A stretch of DNA of 64,000 nt from Triangularia verruculosa (GCA_033296885.1 MU863975.1:1-64000); one strand, 5' to 3'; numbered from the stretch's first letter, positions 34,756 to 45,717 are shown. Numbers and translations: made by a program. The notes: generated by a model not told the origin, from the sequence alone.

Positions 34756-37700
34756 TTAATCTCCACCAATCCTACGTTCATTGACAAACAACTCCGTACC
34801 CCCGTTTCCCATCCTTGCCCTCACAATCAAGACCTTGCTCGCGTCTTTCCCTGGATCTTGCTCAACCAAAAATTGGCTGTGTGTGATCACCACGATCCAG
34901 CCGACCACCGCCTGCGACATGACGCCGCACCACCTGACTACGGCTGCCTGGCCCGCCTCGTCCAGGTTGTCAAACACCTCGTCGACGAGCACGTAGTGCG
35001 CACGATGCGCGCTCCTAGCCCTCGCTAGCTGCAACAATGCGAAGAAGAGCGCTAGGTCGACGCGCTTGCGCTCGCCACTCGATCGCTTGCCATAAGCGAG
35101 CGAAGGGTGAACAGCGAGTGTGCCATCGAGAACGAATCCTGAGTAGGATGTACTGTTCATATTGTCGGCAGACTCAGAGTCGAACAGCGAACGCAGCATT
35201 CCCGTTGCAATATGCACATGGCGCGTATCATCGTACAGCGCCGTAAGGACCTGCGCGAGAAGCGCATTGAGTTCCGACAACGACTTCGCGAGGATATGCT
35301 CGCGGAAGTTGGTCGTTGCCTTTGCCGTGGATTTGGGTGAGGAGGACGAAGAGGTACGGGCGGTGCGCTTCGCGAAAGCGGAGGACCAAAACACAAAGAG
35401 CTCGCGATTAGCGGTGAGCTCTTGAAGCTTGGTGGCCAGCGCGTCGCGTTCCGAGCGTAGGGAATTCAAAGACGACTGCTCGGTTTTAACCAGATGCTTG
35501 TACGTAGCTGCGTCGCGTTGCTTGATGGTGACCTGTTGCTGCAAGGCTTCACATGCCTTTTGAGCCCGGATGGCCTGTGCGAGCTGTTCGCTAATCATGA
35601 CGGCGTGGTTGATAGCAAGCTTTTCTTTGTGCTTCAGGCTCTGCAACCGCCACGTGCTTTTCTGGATGTCTTGGAGGAGACTGCTGATGGCCGCTTCTTG
35701 GTTAAGGTTTTGGGCACTGGTTCCCAGAGAGCCGTCCCTTGAAACCTCGAATCTAGGCAAGAGGCTCCCGACAGCCATCAATAGGAACCGGAGAATAGAG
35801 GTCTCCATGGCATGAAAGTACTTGCGCAGGCCTATGGGGTGAGCCGCAGCCATATCCTCAACTCTTTGACGTAGTTGCTGCTGTAGCCGGCCAAGCCATG
35901 ACGTCGGCTCGCCATGCTTCTGTTCCCGCATTTTGGTATAGGAGCTCTCCAGCTGTTGCAACTTCTCCTGCTCGATGCGGATTTGATTCTGCAGCGTCAA
36001 TATCTCAAGCTGACAGTTCATGCTGAGCTCAGGGGCCTGGGCTCCCTTGCTTGTGGCTGGAATTTCCTGATTACGATCTGGGATGCCTAGGTAAAACTTT
36101 CGGTGGTCGTATCCAAAATGTTTATATTCTTCGTTGTAAAGTCCTTGTCTATTGATTCGTAATCCGGTAGCTGCATGGTCTTGGATGGCCGCCTCGAAAG
36201 ATGCGACGGCCTCCTCCGCCTCATCTTCGAGTCCTTTCTGTGTCCGGTCTAGGTCATCGAGCCGTCGTTCACTGTATTGCATCGTCCGGACCAAGCCTTC
36301 CAGCTTGCCCTCAACCTCATTCACGTCGATGTCAATGTACCTGAGCAACAGCCTCGACATCAGCCCGCACTGATCCAGCATCGAGAGCCCCAGCGATGCC
36401 TCGATCAGATCACGCCGCTGTGTTGGCGCCAAGTTCAGAAAGCTCGCTGCACTCTCGTGGCTCAGCACGACCGTTCTGACATATGTCTCGTAGTCGGTGC
36501 CAAGCAACTCGTTGATGGCCACCTGCGTTGTGCGCGCGTCTGGGTGCTCGAGCTGCGGCTGCGGCTCGCCACGTAGCGAGACGACGACACGGTTCTTGTG
36601 GATATTGTGCTTGCGATAGCGTGTGATGGCGTATCCGTTGGAAAACTCCAGCTTGACGGAGCAGTTCTTGCCTACATTGTCATTGACAACGTCGTTCGCC
36701 GCCAGCCCACTGCGAATACACCGACCGAATTGGCACCACGCCATAGCCTCGATGACTGTGCTCTTACCGGAGCCATTGCCGCCGACCAGGAAGGTTAATC
36801 CGCGCGGAATATCTTGTTGGAAGTCGATAGTGATGGTGTTCTGCACTCCTAGGAAGTTGGTGATTGTAAGTGTGCGCGGCTCGGCGACGAAGATGTGAGT
36901 GGAGGGTCCTGCCAGTTCTGCAGCGGTTTTTGTGTCGGCGGCATGAGATGACCTATTGAGGAAGTCATGGTAGTTAACCTCAACCTCACCATCCTGGCCA
37001 TCGATCTCGCGGGAGGCTTGCATTATCCGCTGACCCACCAGCACCAACTCGTCTCGTCGCAAGAGAAGAGACTCGTCCAGATTCAGTGACTCAACATATT
37101 CGCGAGTCTCCGTGGCGAGATCAAGTCTTTCAGCCCGAGTTTCGGCGCCAGCGGCAGAGCCCGAAACGCCGTCGGTGGATGTGGCTAGACCTGCCTCATC
37201 CTTAGTGGGCTCCTCCAAGCGCTGGATAGCAGCATCGCTCGCCGGCACTGATGCGCCGAGGCCGCTGAATGGCGGGTAGTCGGCGGGCAGGGCAAAGCCT
37301 ATAGGAGTCCAGTTCCGCACGCTCCGCACGCCTAGCGAGAGAAGCTTATCACGAGCTGTAACGTACTTGAGATGGGTAAGCTTGCCGACGAGCATGACAT
37401 GCTTGTCCGTTACGGCACCTTCGTCAACCTGGCCGCTGAGAACTTGCTGCAGGTCAGCCGTTGTGTAGCCGACGGCATGCGGGTTGATGAGCAGTTCGTG
37501 CTCGAGCGTTTCCGGATCGAACAAGACGACGCCCCGCTGCTCGTCGTAAAGATCGGCCCAGTTCAGCTGCAAGGGCGAGCCCAGGTACGTGACGCTCCCT
37601 CGTAAATCGACCTTGTTGCTGTCGGACTGTTTCTGGGAGATGGTCTGGTGACTGTGAAAATGGCCCGTGAACGTTCGAGCTAGCGAGGCAAACCGATCCG

Positions 37701-38292
37701 GGCCCGTCAAGCCGCGGTACATAATGGTGTTCGTCGCGCGAGGATTATCGACGCCAGCACCGACCACGTACCGCTGCGTGATAGCTTTGTTGAGTGCGAG
37801 ATGCGCGAAGGCAACCGTCCTGCCCGCCTCGTCGGGGCCTAGGGCAGCCACGGCCTCCGTCAGCTCGTTCTGCTCCTCGCGAAATGGCAGCAGCAAGACA
37901 GGTCGGCCGTCCCACTCGTACTGGGCGATGATGCTATGCAATGATACGTACGGGGCCAAGCGTTTGATGTTGAGGGCGTCAAGGGCCGTAGTCTGGTAGT
38001 CCCGGCGGTAGGCGAGGTCATGGTTGCCGAGCACGATATGAACCTGCGGAATGACGTCGCTGAGGAGGCCGATGAAGCGGTAGCACGCAGACAGCACATG
38101 CGTCGGCTGCATCGTGCGGCTCGTCAACAGGTCACCGCACACCACCGCCCGTCCGACCTTGTTTCGCTCCGCCTCCGCAACGATCCACTGCGCCGTGTGC
38201 CACACCCGATCCAAGTCAGAATGCTTGAAGTGGAGGTCACTGAGGAGCAGCCATCGGACACCGTGCCGGCTGACGGCCCTCGCATGGCCCAT
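34756..38292 (-). CDS. Single-chain Mre11/SbcD - Rad50/SbcC-like nuclease-ATPase fusion
   Basis: An 1178-codon intronless ORF. The N-terminal third is a calcineurin-like phosphoesterase of the Mre11/SbcD type with every metal-site motif: SDLH (Asp19, His21), GDLL (Asp54), GNHD (Asn90-Asp92), AFAHL (His164) and GHFHSHQ (His211, His213). The second part is an SMC/Rad50-type ATPase: Walker A GGNGSGKST near 504-512, a Q-loop Gln in WCQFGR, a coiled coil of roughly 650-1000, signature SSGERKR near 1070, Walker B YVLVDEVFDNLDE near 1100, and an H-loop VITHSQ. Mre11-Rad50 and SbcCD trim DNA ends and hairpins as separate subunits; here one polypeptide carries both. No CxxC zinc hook is seen. A hydrophobic segment (about 826-848) lies inside the coiled region. 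All catalytic residues appear intact. It is flanked by RIPed DNA and gene fragments. Confidence 0.92.
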   Translation of the reverse strand: MGHARAVSRHGVRWLLLSDLHFKHSDLDRVWHTAQWIVAEAERNKVGRAVVCGDLLTSRTMQPTHVLSACYRFIGLLSDVIPQVHIVLGNHDLAYRRDYQTTALDALNIKRLAPYVSLHSIIAQYEWDGRPVLLLPFREEQNELTEAVAALGPDEAGRTVAFAHLALNKAITQRYVVGAGVDNPRATNTIMYRGLTGPDRFASLARTFTGHFHSHQTISQKQSDSNKVDLRGSVTYLGSPLQLNWADLYDEQRGVVLFDPETLEHELLINPHAVGYTTADLQQVLSGQVDEGAVTDKHVMLVGKLTHLKYVTARDKLLSLGVRSVRNWTPIGFALPADYPPFSGLGASVPASDAAIQRLEEPTKDEAGLATSTDGVSGSAAGAETRAERLDLATETREYVESLNLDESLLLRRDELVLVGQRIMQASREIDGQDGEVEVNYHDFLNRSSHAADTKTAAELAGPSTHIFVAEPRTLTITNFLGVQNTITIDFQQDIPRGLTFLVGGNGSGKSTVIEAMAWCQFGRCIRSGLAANDVVNDNVGKNCSVKLEFSNGYAITRYRKHNIHKNRVVVSLRGEPQPQLEHPDARTTQVAINELLGTDYETYVRTVVLSHESAASFLNLAPTQRRDLIEASLGLSMLDQCGLMSRLLLRYIDIDVNEVEGKLEGLVRTMQYSERRLDDLDRTQKGLEDEAEEAVASFEAAIQDHAATGLRINRQGLYNEEYKHFGYDHRKFYLGIPDRNQEIPATSKGAQAPELSMNCQLEILTLQNQIRIEQEKLQQLESSYTKMREQKHGEPTSWLGRLQQQLRQRVEDMAAAHPIGLRKYFHAMETSILRFLLMAVGSLLPRFEVSRDGSLGTSAQNLNQEAAISSLLQDIQKSTWRLQSLKHKEKLAINHAVMISEQLAQAIRAQKACEALQQQVTIKQRDAATYKHLVKTEQSSLNSLRSERDALATKLQELTANRELFVFWSSAFAKRTARTSSSSSPKSTAKATTNFREHILAKSLSELNALLAQVLTALYDDTRHVHIATGMLRSLFDSESADNMNSTSYSGFVLDGTLAVHPSLAYGKRSSGERKRVDLALFFALLQLARARSAHRAHYVLVDEVFDNLDEAGQAAVVRWCGVMSQAVVGWIVVITHSQFLVEQDPGKDASKVLIVRARMGNGGTELFVNERRIGGD

Positions 38293-38579
38293 GGCGGCTA
38301 AAAATCGGTGATAAATGCTATAAAATGGGGCATCATGGTAGAGCTTAGCAGCAACGGGATACAGATGGTCTTAGAGATTCTGCAAGGTATCACGTAACAA
38401 TGACGGCATGGAGGCGCCGAATGACGTTTGTAGTACAACAGGCGCCAATCAGTTGTCGGCCTGAGGTAGAGCTAAGGTATGTAGGTTGTAGCTGAGATGC
38501 ACCCTTGGCACCACCCATTGGTTCGGCACAACAGCTGCGCCCGGCGACAGCCTCCAGAGCAAGAAGGATGTGTAAGTCC
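38293..38579. other. Upstream region of the fusion gene
   Basis: Holds the presumptive promoter (minus-strand direction) of the Mre11-Rad50-like gene. No clear TATA box or other motif stands out. Confidence 0.35.
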
Positions 38580-38727
38580 AAGAAGTGGTCAAGGCCCTGA
38601 GCCCCGAGGCCAAGGATATGCTGCTCAAGTCTATTGCACTCAACTCAACAGCTTTTGAAGGCGATGTTGATGGAGAACAGACCTTTATTGGTTCCAAGAC
38701 GGAGACTGCCATGCTCATCCTATACCG
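38580..38727 (+). pseudogene. Fragment of a P-type Ca2+-transporting ATPase
   Basis: Plus-strand frame VVKALSPEAKDMLLKSIALN then STAFEGDVDGEQTFIGSKTE and TAMLILY closely follows the segment of fungal plasma-membrane/vacuolar Ca2+ pumps (PMCA/NCA type) that includes the conserved NSTAFEG...GSKTETALL stretch in the nucleotide-binding domain. About 48 residues of an ordinarily 1000-plus residue protein remain. No membrane segments or phosphorylation motif (DKTGTLT) accompany it, so it is an orphan fragment. Confidence 0.8.
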
Positions 38728-38829
38728 CGGTGCAACGCTCAGGCCGCGGCCCCCTTGCCTTTGCAAATGACCGTGACGCCAGCAACTACACCGCACTAAT
38801 ACTATGCCCCGGCCGGAGGCTATAAACGA

Positions 38830-40095
38830 GTGAAGTTAGGTAGCTTAGGCGATAAGTTGTATAGGTAGTTAAATATTGACGTATATTCTTAGCGAGTCGA
38901 TCAAAGACAGTGCTTTAGGTGGTAAGGATACCCGACGATACACATTGCTCTGATTTCCATCCATCACTTAGACCTCCAGCGACTCGGCCTCCTTCCACCG
39001 GCCTTAGTGCCGATAAATCGACGCTGATTTCCGATGCTGGTCGAGGTATCAGGATGCTCCTTGCCACGAATGTTTAGAAAAAGATCGAACCGATAGACAG
39101 TCACTGCCAACTCAGCTGCGGTGCTAGAGGTCAGCTCCCGCAGCCTTGTCGGCCTGGGCTCCTAGATGTCTCCAATTCCTTCTCCAACCGCACTTTAGCC
39201 TTATCTCACCTCTGCCGTCCCGAATACTATATTATATTTGCTGCATCTGCTTCGTATGGTCTGACAGGGGCTCCGGGATGCGGAAAATGCTACGATTAAA
39301 CCTAGGTAGGTACATATATTTTCTCAGCTATCACCTTGGACAATAAAGCATATAAACCAGACGCTAATGAGGCTAGCAACATTAACCAGCACACTCTCAA
39401 TCATTCGAGTATGTCAAGGCACGGGCTTCCTGCCCTGGTCTTGAGAGGTACTATGCCCACGTATACGCCATGTACAGCAACGATGGTAGAGCGACCAGCT
39501 CTCTGCTACACATGGGCGCTGACTACAACCTTCCTGCTAAATGGCTGCGCGGTGTCACGAAAGGGAAAACAAAGGACGATCGTGTCAAATCCGATCCCGA
39601 GCTTCATGGCACAATCTGGTCGTGCATCCTCAGCAATTTCTTCTCTCAATGTGCATTCCTTTATACCTAGCGATCTGCCTGGCGTGGTTGGTGTCAGTAA
39701 CGTATGCAAAATGTGGTTTTCCAAGCTTCGAGCCTTTCTAGATATCTAGAGGAGCACCAGTGACTCAAGCGCTCTGTCAGTCAGTTTTGAAAGGATACCT
39801 TACGTGGATCTGTTATCGGACTGCGATCTAGCAGGGCTGTTTCTGGGACTCAAACTACTGCAACAAGGCAAGGAGAATGAGGCGTCAGAGTTCTTCTTGA
39901 ACACGTTTCAGTTCTACTGTACAGTTGCAACAACGGGGTTCCTGGTCAAGGCCAGGTCTCCTGCATCAAAGCAAAACCAATTTCAACTGCATTGTTGGGT
40001 CTGACTTCCCGAGGCTGATATGATGTCACCCGGTGGATCAATACGTAGTATGTTGGGTAGGTACAAAGCATGAGGTGGGCATCCAGTTGAGTTCG
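38830..40095. other. Low-confidence decayed coding region or spacer
   Basis: Several short plus-strand frames (39470-39670 reading MYSNDGRATSSLLHMGADYN; 39804-40004 reading LLSDCDLAGLFLGLKLLQQG) look protein-like and lead toward the ORF at 40096, but lie in different frames with no convincing splice sites. It may be one gene broken by frameshifts. A palindromic ACCTAGGTAGGTAC motif lies at 39300-39313. Confidence 0.3.
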
Positions 40096-40947
40096 ATGTG
40101 GCTACAGCGGCTTCAACAAGGTTTGACACAATTTATAGTTTCTAACGCAAATTTTAGCAACGTCGCAAAGCCTGAGAGTTTTATTCTCTTCGCCCGACAC
40201 CTTCTGTGGCAGCGACAATCACTCCCGCCTGCTCGAAACGTTCCCGAACAACAGTGTTCAGCCCACTTGTTGACAAATTTCAAAAATAATACCAGGGTGG
40301 TGGCCAAGGAAATGGCCACTTATGGTGATGGTAGCACGTCGCCCAAGTTCCGATTCGGCGGAGAGACTTTTCTGATGCTCCACAACAATTATCCCGACCT
40401 CTTAATCATGAGCCTCGTTCCAGATCAGGTATCTAACGGGTCGTGGCTCGCTAAATTGACGGTGCGATGCGACCTTTCCCAATTGATGAAGAGCGGTTTC
40501 TTCTTCACGGCCGCAAACATCTTATCCAAGGAGGCTTCATTTGACAACATTCCAGAAGACCACATTCTGAGGCAGCAAACCGGGCATCGCTACTGCCGGA
40601 ATATCTTTCTTATCGACCGGCCCTTCCCGGGCCTCCCATGGAATCCCCGATGGGTCGCCAGAATTGCGGTCACGGCAGCCGATCGATTTTCGACGCACAA
40701 CTTTGATGTCGAAACCCTGTCTTTTCGAAACGTGACCAGAGCCTCTGGGTTCAAATCAATTGGCAGGCAATGGGAACTGCCTGGAATACCTGTGGCAATG
40801 TATTCCTATAATAGGGATGATTCCACTCAGAATCTCAACTGCATCAATGGCAACAAGCCTCTCAAAGGCTGGTGGCCATGGCCTAGATCAGATCAACAGG
40901 AAAGGCAAGAAGGGGCGGAGACGATGCAACAGGAAAGAACAAGATAG
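40096..40947 (+). CDS. Hypothetical protein, possibly the 3' part of a decayed gene
   Basis: An open frame of about 283 codons from the first in-frame ATG (40096, MWLQRLQQGLTQFIVSN). The frame is also open upstream to 40033 without an ATG, so it could be a terminal exon. Sequence such as FRFGGETFLMLHNNYPDLLI and HRYCRNIFLIDRPFPGLPW has the texture of a real protein, with scattered Cys and Trp, but I recognise no domain. There is no signal peptide at the chosen start. The C-terminal about 40 residues are polar and rich in Gln, Glu and Arg. Confidence 0.4.
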   Translation: MWLQRLQQGLTQFIVSNANFSNVAKPESFILFARHLLWQRQSLPPARNVPEQQCSAHLLTNFKNNTRVVAKEMATYGDGSTSPKFRFGGETFLMLHNNYPDLLIMSLVPDQVSNGSWLAKLTVRCDLSQLMKSGFFFTAANILSKEASFDNIPEDHILRQQTGHRYCRNIFLIDRPFPGLPWNPRWVARIAVTAADRFSTHNFDVETLSFRNVTRASGFKSIGRQWELPGIPVAMYSYNRDDSTQNLNCINGNKPLKGWWPWPRSDQQERQEGAETMQQERTR

Positions 40948-43900
40948 TTTGGACGATTTCGGTGGATGAGTACCTATTCTTCATGCGGCTTCTGACGGTA
41001 TTAACGGGGGCATCGATAGGCGTTCTGATCTTGAAGATTGTTGAACATCTTAGTGTATTGGGGAGCTGAAGGGGCGGAATCTAGGACGGTGGAAATGAGA
41101 GTTTAGGCCGGGTGCTGTCTCATCACTCACAAGGTACAAATCAAGTTAGCTGAACCGTCATGACTTGCCTACCCACCTCGTTTGCTACATCTACTCGCAG
41201 AAATAGGGCAATACAATCCCTGAGACATGATTCAAAGCGAAAAGTCTAGTCCATTTTCGGTCCCGATATATTCATTCCGAAACCTCGGGTCCTTTCACGG
41301 TCCCGCTCTGCAAGTGCCTCTTTTCCAAAGACCATGACCGATGCTGGTAAACCCCATCGTCGTGGGTTCTGTACAACCCGAGCAATCAGAAAGCATCAAG
41401 TGTTGGACTTGGCCACACCGACAAGCCTCATAAGCCAGCCCCCAACACCTACAATAAGACACTCTGCGGCGTAGAGCACAATCGAACCGATCTGTCGGGA
41501 CGGGCTAGGCACTCACATTGGTAGTCCCCTTCATTTTCGACTCGATGGAATGGTGGCTGGCGGCACAAGTCTTCTCGAAAAGAAGCCGAATATCAAACCT
41601 TCAGACGATATGTTGTTGGGCTGGGGCACGGTCACAGGATCGCAGTTGGGTAGGGCACCGTAGTTCTCAGGCGCTTAACTCTACGGTGACCCCGGCGTTG
41701 TGCACATCCTTAGCAAACATGTGAACATAATCCTGTGTGAACAAAAATACGAATCATGAGATATCATCCATCGCTCAGAAGGAATACCTGAAACAAGCCT
41801 TGTTGGTTGGTGTGACCTGCCCATTCAGCATGAGCCATCTCATCGTTGTCGCATGATGTCGCACAAGAGAGTGTGCTGTTCTTCGGAAGGATGAGTCAGC
41901 CAAGCGTGCCAAGCAACAATCCCTCTGCACGCGCCACACAGTGCGCAGCTTTTGCTCAGTGACTTCTGTTCTCCCACCTCTTGGCAACCAATCCACCACT
42001 CCGATGCCCTGAACATCACGAGAACGCGAAACAGCCCACGCCCGCATCAGCACCGACGATGTCGCCTCTTGGAGCTTTATCTCCCAACAAAAAGAATGCT
42101 CGCTGCGGTATTGTTGACACATCATTTGCCAATTATCGCCTCCACCGTTGTCGCAATCGTCGTCGTTATCGCCCACCTGCAACCCAAGCACAAGCGATAC
42201 GAAATTGATATCTCCGTTCCGCTTGTCCCGCAATCCAGATCTGTGGCAGTGCTTCGCCTCCCGCCTGCACCACTTGCGCGGTCGGCAACGCAACACATCC
42301 ACCAACAACAACAACAACATTTTCCTCCTTCGAGTTTGCCTGTGGCTTATATCGATTTCTCACAATTCCCCGATCGGTAGGCATGCAAGGCATACCAAAT
42401 TTGAGGGAACCAATCGCAATGGTTCCCGACGACAGCTGAAAGGGAAAAGGAAAACTGCCAGTCATTCATTCTGCTTATCGCTATCACCCCGCCTCGATAG
42501 GTACACCTGACAACAGCCCCTCACTGGAGTCATCACATAGAGCCATCTACCAACGAGGTGTTAGAGGTTATCATACCGGGATCCGTAACAGGTATTGTTT
42601 ACTTCCCGTTCGATTTACGGCAAGGCGAAATTCCACAACAAGGAAGTTCGAAGAGAATGGTTTCAGCGGTATGCATTCCCGAAACGGAAGCCCCCCTGGT
42701 GTAAGTGGCTTGTTCAGGGGATTCAGGGGACGCTCGCAACAACAACAAAGACTCTTGGTATTGTACGAAGCTATCCTGGAAGGCGCATTGAGATATCATC
42801 ATTTTGATGAGCAATAAAATATGACGGTTATCCGGGCAGGCATCTATGACGGATCTGACAGACAGTAGATTGCCTGCCTGAAGATTGAGGCACTTCGCCT
42901 CGTGGTAGCCTTCCAGAGACACAGAAAGAATAAGATGCTGACAGCAGGATGTCATGCATTGCTTACCTGCCTCTTGGCCTTCTTCAACCAGCAGAGCCTA
43001 TCTGCCTCAACAGGCTTTTTTGTCAAAGTGGCTATGACAACTGACAGTGTGCAATACGATGCGCCCAGTCACAATGTCAACAGCAGAAGTGGCATTCCCA
43101 TGTCTGCACGAATCTTGAGCCTCAAATTACCGTTGAACTTCCCCTGCCCCATATGACAATGTCGCCGAGGCTGACGTGAGGCTCAAACACAAGTGCAGTT
43201 CTTACATTCCACTGGGAGTTTCACACTTTGCACACCCTTCACCGTGTAAGACAACGACCCAGCGTCTTGGGCCTCGCGCAAGGCTTCTATCGTCATGGGC
43301 CTGACTGCCCAACCCCGGACCGCCAAAAAGTGTAAATGCCGTACGCGGCGCGTTGTGTATTATTCTGCGGGAACTGGGAGGGGACATGCTTTGTTGTCCC
43401 CGGCCGTGGCCATGGGGGGGCCAGGCAGGCCGGGTCATCACACAACCAATTCTTCGGATGTACGCCCGATGTACATACGTACGCGAACATCCATCAAGGC
43501 CACGCAAACGGGTCATTATCCGTATCCGCATGCCATAACATGCACACTTTCTCAAAACATATGTGGATGTTGAAACCTTGTGCGGTCAAGGTGTCGTGTA
43601 GTGGATGTGCGGTTGTAGGTGCGGGGTAAAAAAAAAAACATCAACAACAAAACAGCAAATAGGGGGGGAGGGCTGCTTCTCAAAGCAACCATCGATACTT
43701 CTGACGTGGCAGAATTGGTCAATAAACCCATCCACCGCCATTCATTCTGCATTGTTAGTATGGAGTATGACCCAACCACCTGAATTTCCCAAGGTGCTAG
43801 CAGTCTGGCAAAAGCGGCGGTCTGGATGATAAGGTCTGAAGGCCTAGGTACCCCTCGCGAGGTCTCGTGCCTGATGTGCAGCCCAATGATCCCACAAGTG

Positions 43901-44487
43901 TGGAAAAGCGGAGTTTATGCACCCCATTGCGAGACCGCCATTTTTGAACCAGTTATTCCCCTCCTTCACGACCAAACTCGAAACACTTGAAGCACGGTGT
44001 GTGTGTAGTTAACGTATTGTATTATGTACCCCATCATCTCCAAAATATGCAATGATAAGTGTGATATAGACAAAGTGTGTGATGTTGATGATGTTCTCGC
44101 TATTAGATCCTCCCTCATTCTTTAACCGCCTACCCATCCCTGATGCCTCTTTATACTACACATGCGAGAATTGTGTATGTAGTGTAATTGACGACAAAAG
44201 AAAAAGAAAATCCCTCTTCCCAATGCAAATAACCCCCTATATTTGTCCCAATCCCCTTTCCCTCCCCAAAAAAACGCCAGTGTGCTTTGCTTGCTTCCAA
44301 AAAAGTCTGCCAACACCGTCGCTTTTTTTCTCTTTCCTCTTCCACCCCAAAAAAAGCTTGATAGGTAATAAGTCCCAATCCCGAGGACAAAAAAAAAACT
44401 CCGCCTTTTGATGCTGTGAGATATTAAGTCAAATAAGAAAATGCTCTCGTGACGGTCGTTATGATGTTGTGTAAAGGTGCGTGTGCT
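40948..44487. other. 3.5-kb region with no supported gene
   Basis: No open frame longer than about 180 codons and none with a recognisable domain. It contains CAA-rich low-complexity sequence near 42297-42320, a poly-A/CAA tract near 43628-43660, and A-rich tracts near 44270-44400 close to the cyclin 3' end, which may be its untranslated region. Composition is not strongly RIPed. Confidence 0.45.
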
Positions 44488-45717
44488 CTATCGCACGGTA
44501 ACCCCATTGAACATCCTCCCAAACATCTGCTTCATCCCCCCGCCAGTGCTCTTCTTCACCTTCCCATCCTCACTGACGTGCGAAGTTGGAATCTCGTACG
44601 GCAAAAGCTTGTGGCTCCTGCTGCTCGCCTTCCTCGAGTGCACCTGGTAAATTACATCCTTCTCCGGCACGCAAGGCAAGACCTCGACCGGCGAGTCGTA
44701 CAAGCCGTCCTGCTGCGAATACGAAGAAGTGTAGATGCACGGCTCGTCCTTCATCTGATGAGCCATGCCCAAGTCACTCTGCTCGTCACCCTCGGGAGTG
44801 GTAGCCCGGGAAGAGCTGACGCTGCTCGCGTAGGAGGAGCTGGAGGAGTACAACCCAGGCGGAGAAGGTTCTCTTGAAGAACCACGGCTGCTGTACCCCG
44901 CCATGCGGGAGCGGGAAGATCCCCTTGATGATGGCGTGGCATACGCTTGCTCGGCCGAGACAGCAATGGAAGTCTCCCTGGCAACGCGGATCCAGGCCTC
45001 CTCCTCCTCCATCTGGCGCTGGTGGGCGGCGGCGGCCTGACGCTCGAGTTCCCTTTTGGCGGCGTGGCGCATCTCCCTGGCGTGGCGGGCCTCAAGGTCG
45101 TACTTGATCGGGGCGAGGAAGTGGTCCAGCTCGCGGTAAAGATCCTCCTCAGTAATGCGAAGGTCCCAGTCAAGAAGGAAAAGGAGCTGCTTCTCCATCA
45201 GGTTGACCTCGGTCCGGGAGAAGCCAAAGCTGTAGCTCTGGTTGGTGATGTAGCTGTAGTTGGCCCAGTGCTTGTTCTTGGGCGAGCTGTCGTTGAGGTA
45301 CTTGGCAGCCAGAATAAGGGCGGCGAGGAAGATGCGGTGAGTGGTGCACCTAAGACCCTTGGCCATGGGCTGCAGGCGGGACTTGAGGCGGTTGAGGTAG
45401 ACAAGAGTCGACATGAGAGTGGGTACTTGGACGTTGGAGGTGATGACAAGCTGGGTGATGAACTCCTCGAGGGTAGGCAGTGTCCCATCTTCCTGCCGGA
45501 CGGCTCTTGGTGGTGGTGTCCTGGGTGGGGAGGGATATCTGGTCTTGCTCTCCTGTGCCGGTGGTGGCATCATGCTTGGGTCGCACTGGATAACATTGAA
45601 AGCGGCCTTGGCGATGTACCTAATCATATCCTTGTCGACTCTCTTGTAGATAAAGTTCTCCAGGGCGGCAGCATTAAGGTCAGCATTGCTGAGGTAGGTT
45701 GATGGTATCGACTCCAT
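44488..45717 (-). CDS. PCL/Pho80-type G1 cyclin
   Basis: A 409-residue frame from ATG 45717 (MESIPSTYLSNADLNAAALE). The open frame extends further upstream but without family similarity, so this start is preferred. An N-terminal helix NFIYKRVDKDMIRYIAKAAF is followed by a cyclin box at about 80-215: LPTLEEFITQLVITSNVQVP, LMSTLVYLNRLKSRL, then GLRCTTHRIFLAALILAAKY and WDLRITEEDLYRELDHFL. These match fungal Pcl1/Pcl2-like cyclins, which bind the CDK Pho85 (or CDK1 in some species) and act at G1/S and in polarity. The C-terminal half is Ser-rich (RGSSRSRMAGYSSRGSSREP) and probably phosphorylated or a degradation region. No intron is seen. Confidence 0.88.
   Translation of the reverse strand: MESIPSTYLSNADLNAAALENFIYKRVDKDMIRYIAKAAFNVIQCDPSMMPPPAQESKTRYPSPPRTPPPRAVRQEDGTLPTLEEFITQLVITSNVQVPTLMSTLVYLNRLKSRLQPMAKGLRCTTHRIFLAALILAAKYLNDSSPKNKHWANYSYITNQSYSFGFSRTEVNLMEKQLLFLLDWDLRITEEDLYRELDHFLAPIKYDLEARHAREMRHAAKRELERQAAAAHQRQMEEEEAWIRVARETSIAVSAEQAYATPSSRGSSRSRMAGYSSRGSSREPSPPGLYSSSSSYASSVSSSRATTPEGDEQSDLGMAHQMKDEPCIYTSSYSQQDGLYDSPVEVLPCVPEKDVIYQVHSRKASSRSHKLLPYEIPTSHVSEDGKVKKSTGGGMKQMFGRMFNGVTVR

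Noticed and set aside
36277..36898. Several plus-strand frames opposite the Mre11-Rad50-like gene
   Set aside because: Antisense frames within a long conserved ORF; no independent evidence.
41775..42380. Overlapping ORFs on both strands of 140-180 codons
   Set aside because: Low-complexity, Gln- or Arg-rich content with no splice signals or domains; the frames are equally open on both strands.
44947..45702. 251-codon plus-strand open frame opposite the cyclin
   Set aside because: Antisense shadow of the cyclin coding sequence, no recognisable protein character.
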